A program made the position numbers and the translations under genes. Positions 49,041-59,074 of a stretch of DNA of 64,000 nucleotides are shown piece after piece (within the stretch, counting starts at the first letter, position 1; each line of letters begins with the position of its first letter). The notes beneath the pieces were generated by a model. The model was not told the DNA's origin and did no database searches. It saw only the letters and a program-made list of their open reading frames with translations. The stretch is from Vibrio tetraodonis (GTDB taxonomy: Bacteria > Pseudomonadota > Gammaproteobacteria > Enterobacterales > Vibrionaceae): assembly GCF_003350295.1 (NCBI RefSeq), contig NZ_QLYY01000011.1, positions 1-64,000 of the forward strand, written 5' to 3'.

Positions 49041-51164
49041 TTAGTTTTTGCGACGTCGCACCTTAAGGGCATGAGGCATGGCTTTAATTTTGCGCATTAT
49101 GCCAGCAAGATGGACCCTATCCTTGGTAGTGAGCAGAACAGTGACTGTGTATAAACGACCGTCTTTCTCTTCCGTTGATAGTCCGTGAATATTCGACCCC
49201 GTTTTTGAGATAACATTAGTCAGCTCGGCAAGAACGCCTTGACGATTTTGCACATCCACGTATAACTCGGTTATAAACTCTTGCTCATAATCATCAGACC
49301 ATTCTACCGCCATGTACTTATCAAGCTCTTTTTGATAGCCACGTACGTTTGGACAAGTTTCTCTGTGTACAACCAAGCCTCGCCCTGGTGATACATGGGC
49401 AATGATATGGTCATCCGGTATCGGATGGCAGCAGTTAGCAAAGGTGAGAAGTAATCCTTCCGCGCCGCGTATTGGCAACTTCTTCTTCGGTTTACCACCT
49501 TCTGAAGGCTGGGCTTCTGTGAGCTCATCGGTATCACCTAGTAGCCTGCGCGCAATCACTATGCTCATCAACTCACCCAGGCCAATGTCTGCCAATAGAT
49601 CATCGACGTTATCGATTTTTAACTCAGACAATACATGCTGGATATTCTCTTCACGAATATCTGATAGAGACAAATCACCTAGAGCGTGATTGAGTAAACG
49701 GCGACCAAGGGTGATGGACTCTTCGCGGCGCATTGTTTTGAGTACTTGGCGTATTTTGGTTCGAGCCCGTGATGTAACCACATAGTTTAGCCAAGCTGCG
49801 TTGGGACGAGCTCCAGGTGCGCTGATGATTTCAATTGCTTGACCATTTTTGAGCGATTTACTCAAAGGATAAGGGTTGCGATCCACTCGTGCTCCGACAC
49901 AGGTATTGCCCACGTCGGTGTGAACAGCGTAGGCAAAATCGACAGCGGTCGCACCCACAGGTAGCTCAACAATACGACCTTTGGGGGTAAACACATAAAT
50001 TTCGTCTGGGAAGAGATCCGATTTTACGTTTTCGATAAATTCGAATGAGTTACCCGCGCTTTGCTGTAATTCCAGCAGGCTTTGCATCCAGCGCTGAGCT
50101 TTAATTTGTGCTGTGGTACCAGAGCGATCGCTGTTGCCTTTATAAGACCAGTGTGCTGCGACCCCTTTGTCTGCCATTTGGTCCATATCTTCAGTGCGGA
50201 TCTGGACTTCAACAGGCACACCATGAGGGCCAACCATAGAGGTGTGAATGGACTGATAACCATTCGCCTTAGGCACGGCTATGTAATCTTTCATTCTCCC
50301 AGGACGCGGTTTATACAGGCTGTGAACTTGTCCTAGAACGCGATAACAGGTGTCGGCGTCAGAGACAACGACTCTGAATGCGTAGATATCCATGATGGTG
50401 TGAAAGCGTTGTTCTTTGGTCTTCATCTTGTTGTAGATGGAATAGAGGTTTTTCTCTCGACCAAACACTCGTGCTTTGAGACCAACTTCTTCGAGGCGGC
50501 CTTCAATTTCATCATGTATGCGCTGAATCATCTCTTTACGGTTACCGCGCGCCGATTTCACAACGGCTTTTAGCACGCGATAGCGATTTGGATACAAGGC
50601 TTCAAAGCCTAACTCTTCGAGTTCAGTTTTGATGTTATGGATACCCAAACGATGAGCAAGTGGTGAGTATATTTCTAGGGTTTCTCTGGCAATACGACGT
50701 TTCTTGTCTGCTCGAAGCGCCCCTAAAGTGCGCATGTTATGGGTTCTGTCGGCAAGCTTGATAAGGATGACACGGATATCTTGCACCATGGCAAGAACCA
50801 TTTTACGAAAATTTTCTGCTTGCGCTTCTTTACGATCGCGAAACTTGAGCTTATCAAGTTTCGATACCCCGTCGACCAGCTCAGCAACGGTCGCACCAAA
50901 TTGATTTTCTAAATCTTGTTTGGTTGCGGCAGTGTCTTCGATGACATCATGCAGTAGTGCGGCTTGTAGCGTTTCAATATCAAGGCGCATTTCAGCCAGA
51001 ATTCGCGCCACGGCGACAGGGTGGATAATATAAGGTTCGCCACTTGAGCGAGTTTGCCCTTCATGGGCATCTTTCGCTACCACATAAGATTGACGCAGAG
51101 CCTCAATTTGAGGCTCTGGTAAGTATTCTTGGGCAACGTCTTTTAAGCTGTCGAATAAATACAA
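49041..51164 (-). CDS. spoT: Bifunctional (p)ppGpp synthetase/hydrolase SpoT
   Basis: The 707-residue enzyme makes and mainly degrades ppGpp in response to carbon, fatty-acid and iron stress. The N-terminal HD hydrolase domain has LLHDVIEDT. The synthetase domain has KDYIAVPKANGYQSIHTS. TGS (EIYVFTPKGRIVELPVGATAVDFAYAVH) and ACT domains follow. The start codon is TTG, which yields the conserved N terminus MYLFDSLKD. It is 39 bp downstream of rpoZ. Confidence 0.98.
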   Translation of the reverse strand: MYLFDSLKDVAQEYLPEPQIEALRQSYVVAKDAHEGQTRSSGEPYIIHPVAVARILAEMRLDIETLQAALLHDVIEDTAATKQDLENQFGATVAELVDGVSKLDKLKFRDRKEAQAENFRKMVLAMVQDIRVILIKLADRTHNMRTLGALRADKKRRIARETLEIYSPLAHRLGIHNIKTELEELGFEALYPNRYRVLKAVVKSARGNRKEMIQRIHDEIEGRLEEVGLKARVFGREKNLYSIYNKMKTKEQRFHTIMDIYAFRVVVSDADTCYRVLGQVHSLYKPRPGRMKDYIAVPKANGYQSIHTSMVGPHGVPVEVQIRTEDMDQMADKGVAAHWSYKGNSDRSGTTAQIKAQRWMQSLLELQQSAGNSFEFIENVKSDLFPDEIYVFTPKGRIVELPVGATAVDFAYAVHTDVGNTCVGARVDRNPYPLSKSLKNGQAIEIISAPGARPNAAWLNYVVTSRARTKIRQVLKTMRREESITLGRRLLNHALGDLSLSDIREENIQHVLSELKIDNVDDLLADIGLGELMSIVIARRLLGDTDELTEAQPSEGGKPKKKLPIRGAEGLLLTFANCCHPIPDDHIIAHVSPGRGLVVHRETCPNVRGYQKELDKYMAVEWSDDYEQEFITELYVDVQNRQGVLAELTNVISKTGSNIHGLSTEEKDGRLYTVTVLLTTKDRVHLAGIMRKIKAMPHALKVRRRKN

Positions 51165-51203
51165 ACTTTAGGCCCGGAAGATAGTTATTAGAAGAGTATC
51201 AGA

Positions 51204-51476
51204 TTAGCGACTGTGTGCAATACTGCTTACAGCTGCTAGCTCTGCTGCTTCTTGTTCCTGTTGCTCCTGACGCTCTCTAGCATCAAGAATTTCTTTAGTG
51301 ATTAGGCCTTCTTCAATTTCGCGTAGAGCGATAACCGTCGCCTTATCATTCTCCTCTGGCACTAGTGAATCTTTACCACCAGTTTGCATTTGACGAGCGC
51401 GGCGAGCCGCAATAAGAACTAGGTCGAAGCGGTTGCCAACTTTTTCAACAGCGTCTTGAACAGTTACGCGTGCCAT
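51204..51476 (-). CDS. rpoZ: RNA polymerase omega subunit
   Basis: The 90-residue subunit aids assembly of beta-prime and forms one ppGpp site of RNA polymerase. The N terminus [20 protein letters not shown] and the segment [10 protein letters not shown] are diagnostic. It is placed between gmk and spoT. Confidence 0.98.
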   Translation of the reverse strand: MARVTVQDAVEKVGNRFDLVLIAARRARQMQTGGKDSLVPEENDKATVIALREIEEGLITKEILDARERQEQQEQEAAELAAVSSIAHSR

Positions 51477-51592
51477 GAGAACTCCAAATTAGTTAACTAA
51501 AAATTTTGTATGACGAGAAATTATACAGTCTCTATGTTCTCAGTGTCTAGTAGCCACTGAGAGTAATTAGTGATAAACCACCTATAGGCGGC

Positions 51593-52237
<645 letters not shown>

Positions 52238-52376
52238 CTATTTTGTCTGCTTTACGCTGACATCTTAAAGATAGCACTGACCGTGAGAAATCACTGAAGT
52301 GATTAAGTTTCAGTCAGAAAAAGGGAGCCGAAGGTTAGCATAAGTTGTTTGTTTGGAACAAGCATTCGAGGTGGCC

Positions 52377-52443
52377 GATATTGCCTAGTGTATTTGAAGA
52401 GTCGATATTCTAGTGAAAAACTTCTCAGGTTTAAGGCAATATC
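52377..52443. repeat. 10-bp inverted repeat in the gmk divergent gap
   Basis: GATATTGCCT (52377-52386) and AGGCAATATC (52434-52443) are perfect inverse copies with 47 bases between. They lie about 90-155 bp upstream of the orphan secreted-protein gene and could be operator arms. Elsewhere in 52217-52530 I see a short dyad near 52290 (AATCACT/AGTGATT) and a possible -35 TTGACA at 52486 with CTAATC 17 bp on. Confidence 0.4.
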
Positions 52444-52530
52444 AGAAAAAACACCTAGGATTATAAGGAAAAATTGTTGATTTTTTTGACAACAAATTTG
52501 AGTTAGATCTAATCATCCAAGGGAGAGTAA

Positions 52531-54198
52531 GTGTTGTTAAAGCGAATTTTTTTGGTAGTAATGCTTGGTTTTCCTGTAGGTGTCGGAGCAAATGGTGATT
52601 CTTCTACCGTCAATGTGGCCGATGCTAAGGCTTGTGAGAAAGAGGCACGTGCATGCCCTAGCAATCAAGGGTCTGATATAAAGAAGCCTGAACAAGGGTA
52701 TTACCAATATCTACTCAATCAATTTAGACAGGTGATCCCGGGAGAAATGGATGGTTTTGCCGCTGTGGTTAAAGGAGCCAACCATAGCCGTTTTCCCTAC
52801 TGGTATCTCAATGATAACTTTATCTTCAATCAATACACCTATGATTACATCAGCGCGCGCGTTCTGCCTGATAAAGCTTACGGAAGTGCTGAGCTGCTTG
52901 AAGGAAAAAGCTTTAATCATGCTTATTTACAGGTGATGTCTGCTATCTCCTATGGTTTGAATGAGCAAACAAAGCAGCAGTTAGCGGAGCATCAAAAAGA
53001 GCTAGAAACGCTTGCCAGTGAGCTAGTTGATGTTTACGAATACGCGTTTAATCCGATTGCCCCCGAATACATAGAGAAAGCGAATCAAGCGCTTGAGCCT
53101 TACAAAGGCACTGTTGAGACCAAACTCGACTATGTTGTCGATTATGCGGTTGCATTTAAATGGAGCGGGCATGCAGCAAAAGACAAGCCGCCAATAGCAT
53201 TTTCCAAGCTTGCAGATGCGAACAACTTAAGCCAAGTTTTACCGGAGATGCCAGCCTCCGGTGCAGGGGTGTTGCAAAAGCTCGGCTTGTACTTGCATTC
53301 CTATCAGGTGATAAGCGCGATTAGTAATGGCTTTCAGCACAATTCTTCAATGCTTAAGGCTGCAATCAGCAACCTACAGTCACCTATTCATGACTCTGGT
53401 GGAATCAAAACCTTTAACCCAGTTGATGGTAGTGAGTCGAAAGATTATCAACCCAGATATGATATTGGTATTTCACTTGCCGATATTACAAACTCGTTGA
53501 ATAGCCCCGATCGAACGCTCGGTTTAACACTGTATCTTGATCCAGAGAAGGCTAAATCAGCGCAGCAAGCCTTAGCTGGGAGTCTAGTTTTTGTTGATGA
53601 TGTAGGGCGGTCGGTTGATCTAAATTCACTCGCTAAAGCAGAGCCGATAAAGATAGAGATTAGCTATCAAGGTTATGTTTATTTACCAATTAAAAAAGAC
53701 AGCTTGAGCTCAGATGGGCAGTCTGGCTGGTATTTTAATGACCCTATCTGGCAGTCAATCCAGAATCAAGGCCAAGATGAAACTGGATATCAACTGATAT
53801 ACAAACCACCTTTTAACCTTGGTTGCCATAATCAAGGTGGTAATTTAGCTGAACTAACAGGCGTGCTAATTGCCAACTCTCCTAAAGTAATGATTACTTT
53901 TGAAGGTGCTGCTAAGGCATTACCAAGCCTTTTTGTTCAAGGCTCTGGCATCGGCAAGATTCAATTTGACTCTCAAGGCCCTAGCCTTGGAGTTGGACAG
54001 CGCAGCTATCGCTATCGTATTACCGATGGTAAAAATGGCCAGAAGAGCCTAACTTTCACATCCGATAATCAGAGAGAGCCTGACTCTCAGGCGAGTACTC
54101 TAAAAGCCAGCGTTCCGTTAGGGCTAAGAATGGCAGAGGTGCTATTGGTGACTTACAAGTACCCAGCCGAACAAGGGAATAGAGCTTGCCAAATATAG
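52531..54198 (+). CDS. Secreted or periplasmic protein of unknown function
   Basis: The 555-residue product has a clear signal peptide (MLLKRIFLVVMLGFPVGVGA, cleavage near GA-NG) and no further membrane helix. An alpha-helical first half (about 60-270) includes QEYLNQF-like helices and TKQQLAEHQKELETLASEL. The second half is beta-rich, with LGLTLYLDPEKAKSAQQAL and a late LGVGQRSYRYRITDGKNG. Four cysteines occur outside the signal. I do not recognise the family. The GTG start follows AAGGGAGAG. It is divergent from gmk, has its own terminator, and lies just outside the yicC island. Confidence 0.65.
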   Translation: MLLKRIFLVVMLGFPVGVGANGDSSTVNVADAKACEKEARACPSNQGSDIKKPEQGYYQYLLNQFRQVIPGEMDGFAAVVKGANHSRFPYWYLNDNFIFNQYTYDYISARVLPDKAYGSAELLEGKSFNHAYLQVMSAISYGLNEQTKQQLAEHQKELETLASELVDVYEYAFNPIAPEYIEKANQALEPYKGTVETKLDYVVDYAVAFKWSGHAAKDKPPIAFSKLADANNLSQVLPEMPASGAGVLQKLGLYLHSYQVISAISNGFQHNSSMLKAAISNLQSPIHDSGGIKTFNPVDGSESKDYQPRYDIGISLADITNSLNSPDRTLGLTLYLDPEKAKSAQQALAGSLVFVDDVGRSVDLNSLAKAEPIKIEISYQGYVYLPIKKDSLSSDGQSGWYFNDPIWQSIQNQGQDETGYQLIYKPPFNLGCHNQGGNLAELTGVLIANSPKVMITFEGAAKALPSLFVQGSGIGKIQFDSQGPSLGVGQRSYRYRITDGKNGQKSLTFTSDNQREPDSQASTLKASVPLGLRMAEVLLVTYKYPAEQGNRACQI

Positions 54199-54202
54199 CG
54201 AA

Positions 54203-54243
54203 TCAGCTCTAGGTTGCAATGGTTTGACCTAGAGCTGGTTTTT
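54203..54243 (+). terminator. Intrinsic terminator of the orphan secreted-protein gene
   Basis: AGCTCTAGGT / ACCTAGAGCT with a loop of about 13 bases is followed by GGTTTTTA. It ends ten bases before the left copy of the yicC direct repeat, marking the native side of the island junction. Confidence 0.75.
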
Positions 54244-54250
54244 ATCTTTA

Positions 54251-54278
54251 TTCAATATTTTGGTTCTGCTCTCGCATC
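54251..54278. repeat. Left attachment-site repeat of the yicC island
   Basis: TTCAATATTTTGG, then T, then TCTGCTCTCGCATC. This matches the 3' end of yicC (60145-60172) except for one base. It lies ten bases after a native terminator and has no coding role here. Confidence 0.75.
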
Positions 54279-54311
54279 AATTTCTTACATATAATTAATA
54301 TCAAAAAGATA

Positions 54312-54360
54312 GGTCACCAATAAAAATCCGAAAGAAAAAAGGTAACCAAATTGGTAACCA
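54312..54360. repeat. GGTNACCA octamer cluster near the left island end
   Basis: GGTCACCA (54312-54319) and GGTAACCA (54341-54348 and 54353-54360) lie 60-110 bp inside the left end. The 14-mer CAAATTGGTAACCA at 54347-54360 recurs in the same orientation at the right end. This could be a set of arm-type integrase sites. Nothing else is identifiable in 54279-54499. Confidence 0.4.
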
Positions 54361-54523
54361 CCTTTGAAAGGATTCCCATACCAAGTCACTAACCTCTAGC
54401 AACGCGCCGCTCACCGCAAGTAGACTATCACCCCAATATCAACAAGCAGAAGGCCAGTTTGGAGTAACATAATCTTGAGCTTTGTTTCACTATGCTCAGT
54501 GAATCGCCACCAGTTCTTAGACA

Positions 54524-55081
54524 CTCAGCAGCCTTTTCTCATATCGGCTTTCATACTCTATCGGTAATAGCTGACCATTAAAATCATGACGTCATTTGCT
54601 GTTGTAAAACAGCTCTATGTATTCAAAGATATCACTGCGTGCATATTCTCGGGTTGCGTAAACCTTATGGTAGATCCTTTCCCTTTTCAGTAATTGGAAA
54701 AAACTCTCTGCAATTGTACTGTCGCGGCAGTTACCTCGTCGGCTCATACTTCCTTTTAGGCCATGAATCTCTTAAAAAGGATTACCAATCATGGCTTATA
54801 TACTGACTTCCCTGAACGATATGTACGACAACCTCTGATTCAGGATTGTGCCCCCATATAGCCATGAGCAAGGCATTTAGCACCAGTTCCTTTGTAATAC
54901 GAGACTGTATTGGTCATCCAACCACTCGCCTAGAGAACAGGTCAACAACAACGCCTAAATACAGCTAGCCTTCATGGATTTTGATATAGGTAATATCTGT
55001 TACCCATGCCTTCTTAGGCGCTGGTACGTTGAACTGCTGCTGAATTCGATTCGGTGTGACAATATAAACCCTCCCGCTTGC
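54524..55081 (-). pseudogene. IS3 transposase OrfB remnant
   Basis: Translated on the minus strand this retains VTPNRIQQQFNVPAPKK, WVTDITYIK (first catalytic Asp), LYLGVVVDLFSRRVVG, and the late block [20 protein letters not shown] (catalytic Glu), ending FNGQLLPIEYESRYEKRLLS. In-frame stops replace Trp in two places (after IHEG and after RRVVG), and the second Asp region is shifted. The N-terminal part is deleted. It cannot encode a working transposase. Confidence 0.85.
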
Positions 55082-55273
55082 CTAGCGTGTATTCCTGTAG
55101 CCAACCTGAGCCTTTAACCCAGCTGAATCAGGGCCGTACTTCTTGATCCAGGCATAAAGACAGTGAGTTGTAACATCGAGCCGTTTAGCTACATCAGCAA
55201 CGCTGTAGCCTCGGTCAGTGACCTGTTTAACCGTTTCGATTTTGAACTCTTCGGGATAACGTTTGTTGCTCAT
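55082..55273 (-). pseudogene. IS3 transposase OrfA, truncated
   Basis: The helix-turn-helix protein starts MSNKRYPEEFKIETVKQV, then GYSVADVAKRLDVTTHCLYAWIKKYG, as in IS3-family OrfA. After about residue 55 it jumps to OrfB-like sequence (QVGYRNTR) and stops, so its coiled-coil end and frameshift signal are gone. Confidence 0.85.
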
Positions 55274-55336
55274 AAGCACCTCTTTAAAAGCCATTTTCTA
55301 TGGCTGAAAGGTCTCTAGAAAAATGGTGGCGATTCA

Positions 55337-55430
55337 AACATCGACCCAAGTAAAGGTTCCGCTGTTGGCTACGTTGCTAAATACATTGCGAAGAGACGAT
55401 CGTTCACTACAAAAATTACTATAACAACTT
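55337..55430 (+). pseudogene. Fragment of a phage replication gene A (GPA family)
   Basis: Starting exactly at the IS3 end, the plus strand reads NIDPSKGSAVGYVAKYIAK, a strong match to the conserved block (IDPxKGSAxGYIAKYISK) of P2-type phage replication endonucleases. The frame stops soon after. Nothing convincing could be read in the rest of the gap 55431-55668. Confidence 0.65.
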
Positions 55431-55668
55431 CTGTTTAGGCCTAGCCAAAAGCGGATATTGATACATTCCTGACTAGGTTCTAACTAATGACCCTTTCGAT
55501 ACAGGCTGTGTAAAAACAGCTAGTAGAGCAAGAACTTGATCAAGAGCACATAAAAAATGCGAACGAGAACTGCCTGGTTTGGATTAGTTCAATCTTGTTT
55601 GAGGCGAAGATCTAATGAAGTATAACGCTATTTAAGCAGAATAATATACATTCTCGAATCAACACATG

Positions 55669-58668
55669 TTATTCACAGGATATTTTTTTTAAGTCCAAAT
55701 CATCAACATACAACCCATAAACAACATTTAGATAATCACAAATAATCCCCTCTTCACCTTTACTATTTTCAAAACCAATATTAAATAAATAACTTTTAAC
55801 ACCTATTTCCTCTAGAGCTAAAAGCTGACCAATATGATTTTTTAGATCACTCTTACTTAGCGCCACATGCTTAATACCACTATCCTTAATTTTATCGATA
55901 TCTCCATGTATATTTCGAATAAAATTCCACGACGGCATGGCTGAAAACACTCCTAATTTATTTGCCTCAATGATGGCATCCCATGTAAACAGTTCCATAA
56001 TAAGCCTTTCTTTAAACGGAAAGCTTTCAACAACTTTTTGAGGGCTATTGATTTTGTCTGTCACCAATATGGAATCATCATGAATTTCAAACCATTGTGA
56101 GATATCTTTCATCGAAAGCGGCTCATATTTCCCATACAATAGGTGCTTTTTGAATTCATCGAGAGTTGGAGGTAAAGCCCCTTTGTAATTGCTAATAGTC
56201 TTCCACTCATTCCAGTCATGAGCAGCTACAAGGTAGCCATCTGAAGTTTCCAGCAAATCAAGTTCAAACAGCTTAAATCCTTTTTTATAAAACAGATCCA
56301 AGGAATCTTTTGAATTTGTATACGTAATTCCATCTATAGCACCGCCCGCATGAGCTATATATCGTTCAGCGTCAAGAAACTTAGTCTTATAACCTGTAGC
56401 ATAACGTTGCTGGCTTTTATCCTTAAGTGTATGATGAATAACGATGTCATACACTTTATATTTAAACTTATCAGAAAATAGTGCTAAGAATATTTCGCCA
56501 TATCTTTTTAACGAAGATTTTAATGAAGTTCCATCAAAAAAATTACTCTTAGTTGCAACAATTCTACTATTATATAATTTCTCTAAAGATGAAATCATAT
56601 AATTCGAACTAATAGAATAATAATCCAGAGAGTAACTAGGATGCTCTAAAATCTTGACCTTATAAAAGTCTTCAATTTTTTTCTTTGTTTGACTATATTT
56701 TTCGAATGGAAGATATATTTCTTTATCCAATAATACATATGAATCTTTATCAACTTTATTTAAAAGCCACCTCTGAGTGGATGATAGAACACCTGCCGCA
56801 TTCATTTTATCAATATCATTCTGATAGGAGTTCCCAGATACTTTTACACTATATAACTCAGTGAACTTATCCTTGGTCAAACGTTTTCCAGAATTATATT
56901 CACCTATTTCAGGGTTCACACCTAGGCGCCCTAAAGCATAACAAGTACCATCTTCTCGGAATACATCATCAAATACATAATTTAATTCAAGACACTTATC
57001 TACAATAAGGTAAGCATCCTCTTCATCTAAAGATGCTATTCGTCTTAAAAGAGAACTTGGATCATCCTTATAATATGGATATACAATCGAATCTTTAGAA
57101 AATTTAAATAAAACAGGAATGCTGTATTTCTTCCCACCTATAACCACTTTTCCTTTATCAAAAACCACATCATTATCAGACTTTGGTAACTCCCAAAGTT
57201 TCAGAAACTCACCTCTATTTTCCCTCAATATATCCTCTACATTATCCTTCTTGGCAATTGATTCATTCTTACTTAGCAAATCAACACCCAGACCAATTCT
57301 TCCATCTATACCCATAATATGAAGAAGTGTTGTCCCAATATCTAATTGAGAACCAATAGCATCAATCCCTCTTCCCTTTCTTCCCTTGGTACTAGAAGGT
57401 AAGTTTACAAAGAACAAGTTTTGTCTTTGAACTTCATTAAAGAATGAAAGCGACTGCTTACCCATGCCAATATGATCAGAGGCTACAACAACAATTGCAT
57501 CCTTCGTCTTCGAATTGGCCCTTATTTGATCAATAAAATTTGAAATCAGATAACTTGAGCATGAAATAGCTGCCAGTATCGAAGGACTAACATCAGTATC
57601 AATATTATCTTCACACTTTTTAGACACATACCCATCAGGAAAGTGAGTATCTATTGTTGATATGAAAAGAGCTGTTTTACCTAACCCCACATCATTTTTA
57701 AAAATACGATACGCTTCATCTAACAAGGTATCATCATAAACACCCCAGTGATGCATATCATAACCAGGATTTTTTTCCTCAAAATAACTCTTTCCTTTAA
57801 CAGAGACAAATCCGTGCTGCTCAAAAAACTGCCTAATCCCAGAAAAATCCAAACTTGACCCCTGGATATATGACAAGTTGTATCCATAGTCTTTTAATAT
57901 ATCCCCAAGACAAATTGCAGCCGGATAAAATTCATCTACTTTACCAAGGGTGTTACCTCCGGATGGATGGGTCAATGGTATCCCACACAATGAAGAGACC
58001 ATTCCAGCAATCGTCCAACTGGAATCTTCAAGCTGCTTTATGTTTTTAAAATATATACTATTCTTTTCCCAGTTATTGATTTCTTTCACATATGGATAAT
58101 ATTTATCGGAAGTCAAGTATGTGCGTTCAAAACTTTCCGCAAATATAAATATTAAGTCAGGAAGGTCTTCTTTATTAGTACCATCAATAATTTGATTAGT
58201 CTTATCTTTTTTTTGACTTATCCCAAAATTAAGCTGATCAGTTCCCCCTTCGCTATAAACAAAGAACTGATAAAACTCCTTGCCAACCGGGTTAGTTAAA
58301 ATAGACAAAAAGACCAAAGATAACGAAAGATACTTAGCACCAAACACTACCTTTACAGTAGACTTGCACACTCTCTCAAATAAAAGCAATAAGAACAATA
58401 AGAACAATAAGAACACAAAAAAAGCCATCATCCCTAACGCAATAATATTACCACCTTCTATATCGCCAGCATAAAGAAAATGATAAACAAACGAGCTATT
58501 TACCCCCTCCCCTAATACATATATAACAGCCCCTTCTATAGCTAAAAGGAGACTGCTTATGAAAAACAAAAATCTAAAAAAACGCACTTCTTTCTTATTT
58601 GAAACAAACAAACGAAAAACAAGTGACATAAAAATAAAAAAAGCAGAAAATAATAAAAAAATCACCAA
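55669..58668 (-). CDS. OpgB-like phosphoglycerol transferase fused to a GDPD-like phosphodiesterase domain
   Basis: The 999-residue protein starts with about four membrane helices (2-22, 30-52, 75-97, 108-126). A periplasmic sulfatase-fold domain (about 168-465) follows, with the metal/catalytic set of OpgB/LtaS enzymes: Glu178 (FAESFE), Thr219 in SSWTIAGMVSSLCGIP, and Asp398-His399 (ASDH). Residues about 500-765 are unrecognised. The C terminus (about 768-990) is GDPD-like: His773 (IAHAGG), Glu802 and Asp804 (FELDLLETSDG), His817 (AAHDW); the usual ENT Glu is replaced. It probably transfers and/or removes glycerophosphate on a surface or periplasmic glycan. It is A+T-rich and alone in the island, so horizontal origin is likely. 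Confidence 0.75.
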   Translation of the reverse strand: MVIFLLFSAFFIFMSLVFRLFVSNKKEVRFFRFLFFISSLLLAIEGAVIYVLGEGVNSSFVYHFLYAGDIEGGNIIALGMMAFFVFLLFLLFLLLLFERVCKSTVKVVFGAKYLSLSLVFLSILTNPVGKEFYQFFVYSEGGTDQLNFGISQKKDKTNQIIDGTNKEDLPDLIFIFAESFERTYLTSDKYYPYVKEINNWEKNSIYFKNIKQLEDSSWTIAGMVSSLCGIPLTHPSGGNTLGKVDEFYPAAICLGDILKDYGYNLSYIQGSSLDFSGIRQFFEQHGFVSVKGKSYFEEKNPGYDMHHWGVYDDTLLDEAYRIFKNDVGLGKTALFISTIDTHFPDGYVSKKCEDNIDTDVSPSILAAISCSSYLISNFIDQIRANSKTKDAIVVVASDHIGMGKQSLSFFNEVQRQNLFFVNLPSSTKGRKGRGIDAIGSQLDIGTTLLHIMGIDGRIGLGVDLLSKNESIAKKDNVEDILRENRGEFLKLWELPKSDNDVVFDKGKVVIGGKKYSIPVLFKFSKDSIVYPYYKDDPSSLLRRIASLDEEDAYLIVDKCLELNYVFDDVFREDGTCYALGRLGVNPEIGEYNSGKRLTKDKFTELYSVKVSGNSYQNDIDKMNAAGVLSSTQRWLLNKVDKDSYVLLDKEIYLPFEKYSQTKKKIEDFYKVKILEHPSYSLDYYSISSNYMISSLEKLYNSRIVATKSNFFDGTSLKSSLKRYGEIFLALFSDKFKYKVYDIVIHHTLKDKSQQRYATGYKTKFLDAERYIAHAGGAIDGITYTNSKDSLDLFYKKGFKLFELDLLETSDGYLVAAHDWNEWKTISNYKGALPPTLDEFKKHLLYGKYEPLSMKDISQWFEIHDDSILVTDKINSPQKVVESFPFKERLIMELFTWDAIIEANKLGVFSAMPSWNFIRNIHGDIDKIKDSGIKHVALSKSDLKNHIGQLLALEEIGVKSYLFNIGFENSKGEEGIICDYLNVVYGLYVDDLDLKKISCE
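58388..58414. repeat. Three tandem 9-bp repeats inside the fusion gene
   Basis: AATAAGAAC occurs three times in a row. In the minus-strand gene this encodes a repeated Leu/Phe triplet in the third membrane helix (residues about 85-93). Copy-number change would keep the frame and alter helix length. Confidence 0.6.
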
Positions 58669-59070
58669 TCCACCTTATAAATATTAGAAAAATAATTATT
58701 CCAACCTAAGTATTAAAGTATAGATTTAAAACCTAAAGACAGGAATTTTTACAAAATAAAAAACAAACTACACAATAATATGCAAACTAGCACTTTAATA
58801 GAAAAACTCCTCCCATTCTAGTTATTTTCATATACTTGTAAAGTGAATATATGAAATGCGGAATGATTGTATGGCTACCGGGGTTTTAGATTATAAGCAC
58901 AACCCTTATGGTTGAGAGGCGATAGGTGGTTGACCGATATAATTGATGCGCTTTTCCCAAAGTCGAAACGGACCATCATGCTATATCAGTAGTTGATTAA
59001 AGTAAAAATAATAGAATCAGTCCCTCTTGCGCAAGAATTTACACCTTTCGCTATAGTCAAAACAATGAAT
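58669..59070. other. Intergenic A+T-rich stretch between the fusion gene and IS30 remnant
   Basis: The first 190 bp are very A+T-rich and probably contain the promoter of the minus-strand fusion gene, though no clear -35/-10 pair stands out. The remainder (58860-59070) has mixed composition and probably includes the decayed 5' end of the IS30-type element. No intact gene is seen. Confidence 0.4.
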
Positions 59071-59074
59071 GTTC

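Larger units (their letters stand above)
54500..55336 (-). mobile_element. IS3-family insertion sequence, internally deleted
   Basis: Terminal inverted repeats are readable: TGAATCGCCACCA at 54500-54512 and its inverse TGGTGGCGATTCA at 55324-55336. The 837-bp length is short of the usual 1.2-1.3 kb of the family. A deletion has fused the middle of orfA to the middle of orfB near 55105. No matching target duplication is evident. Confidence 0.85.
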
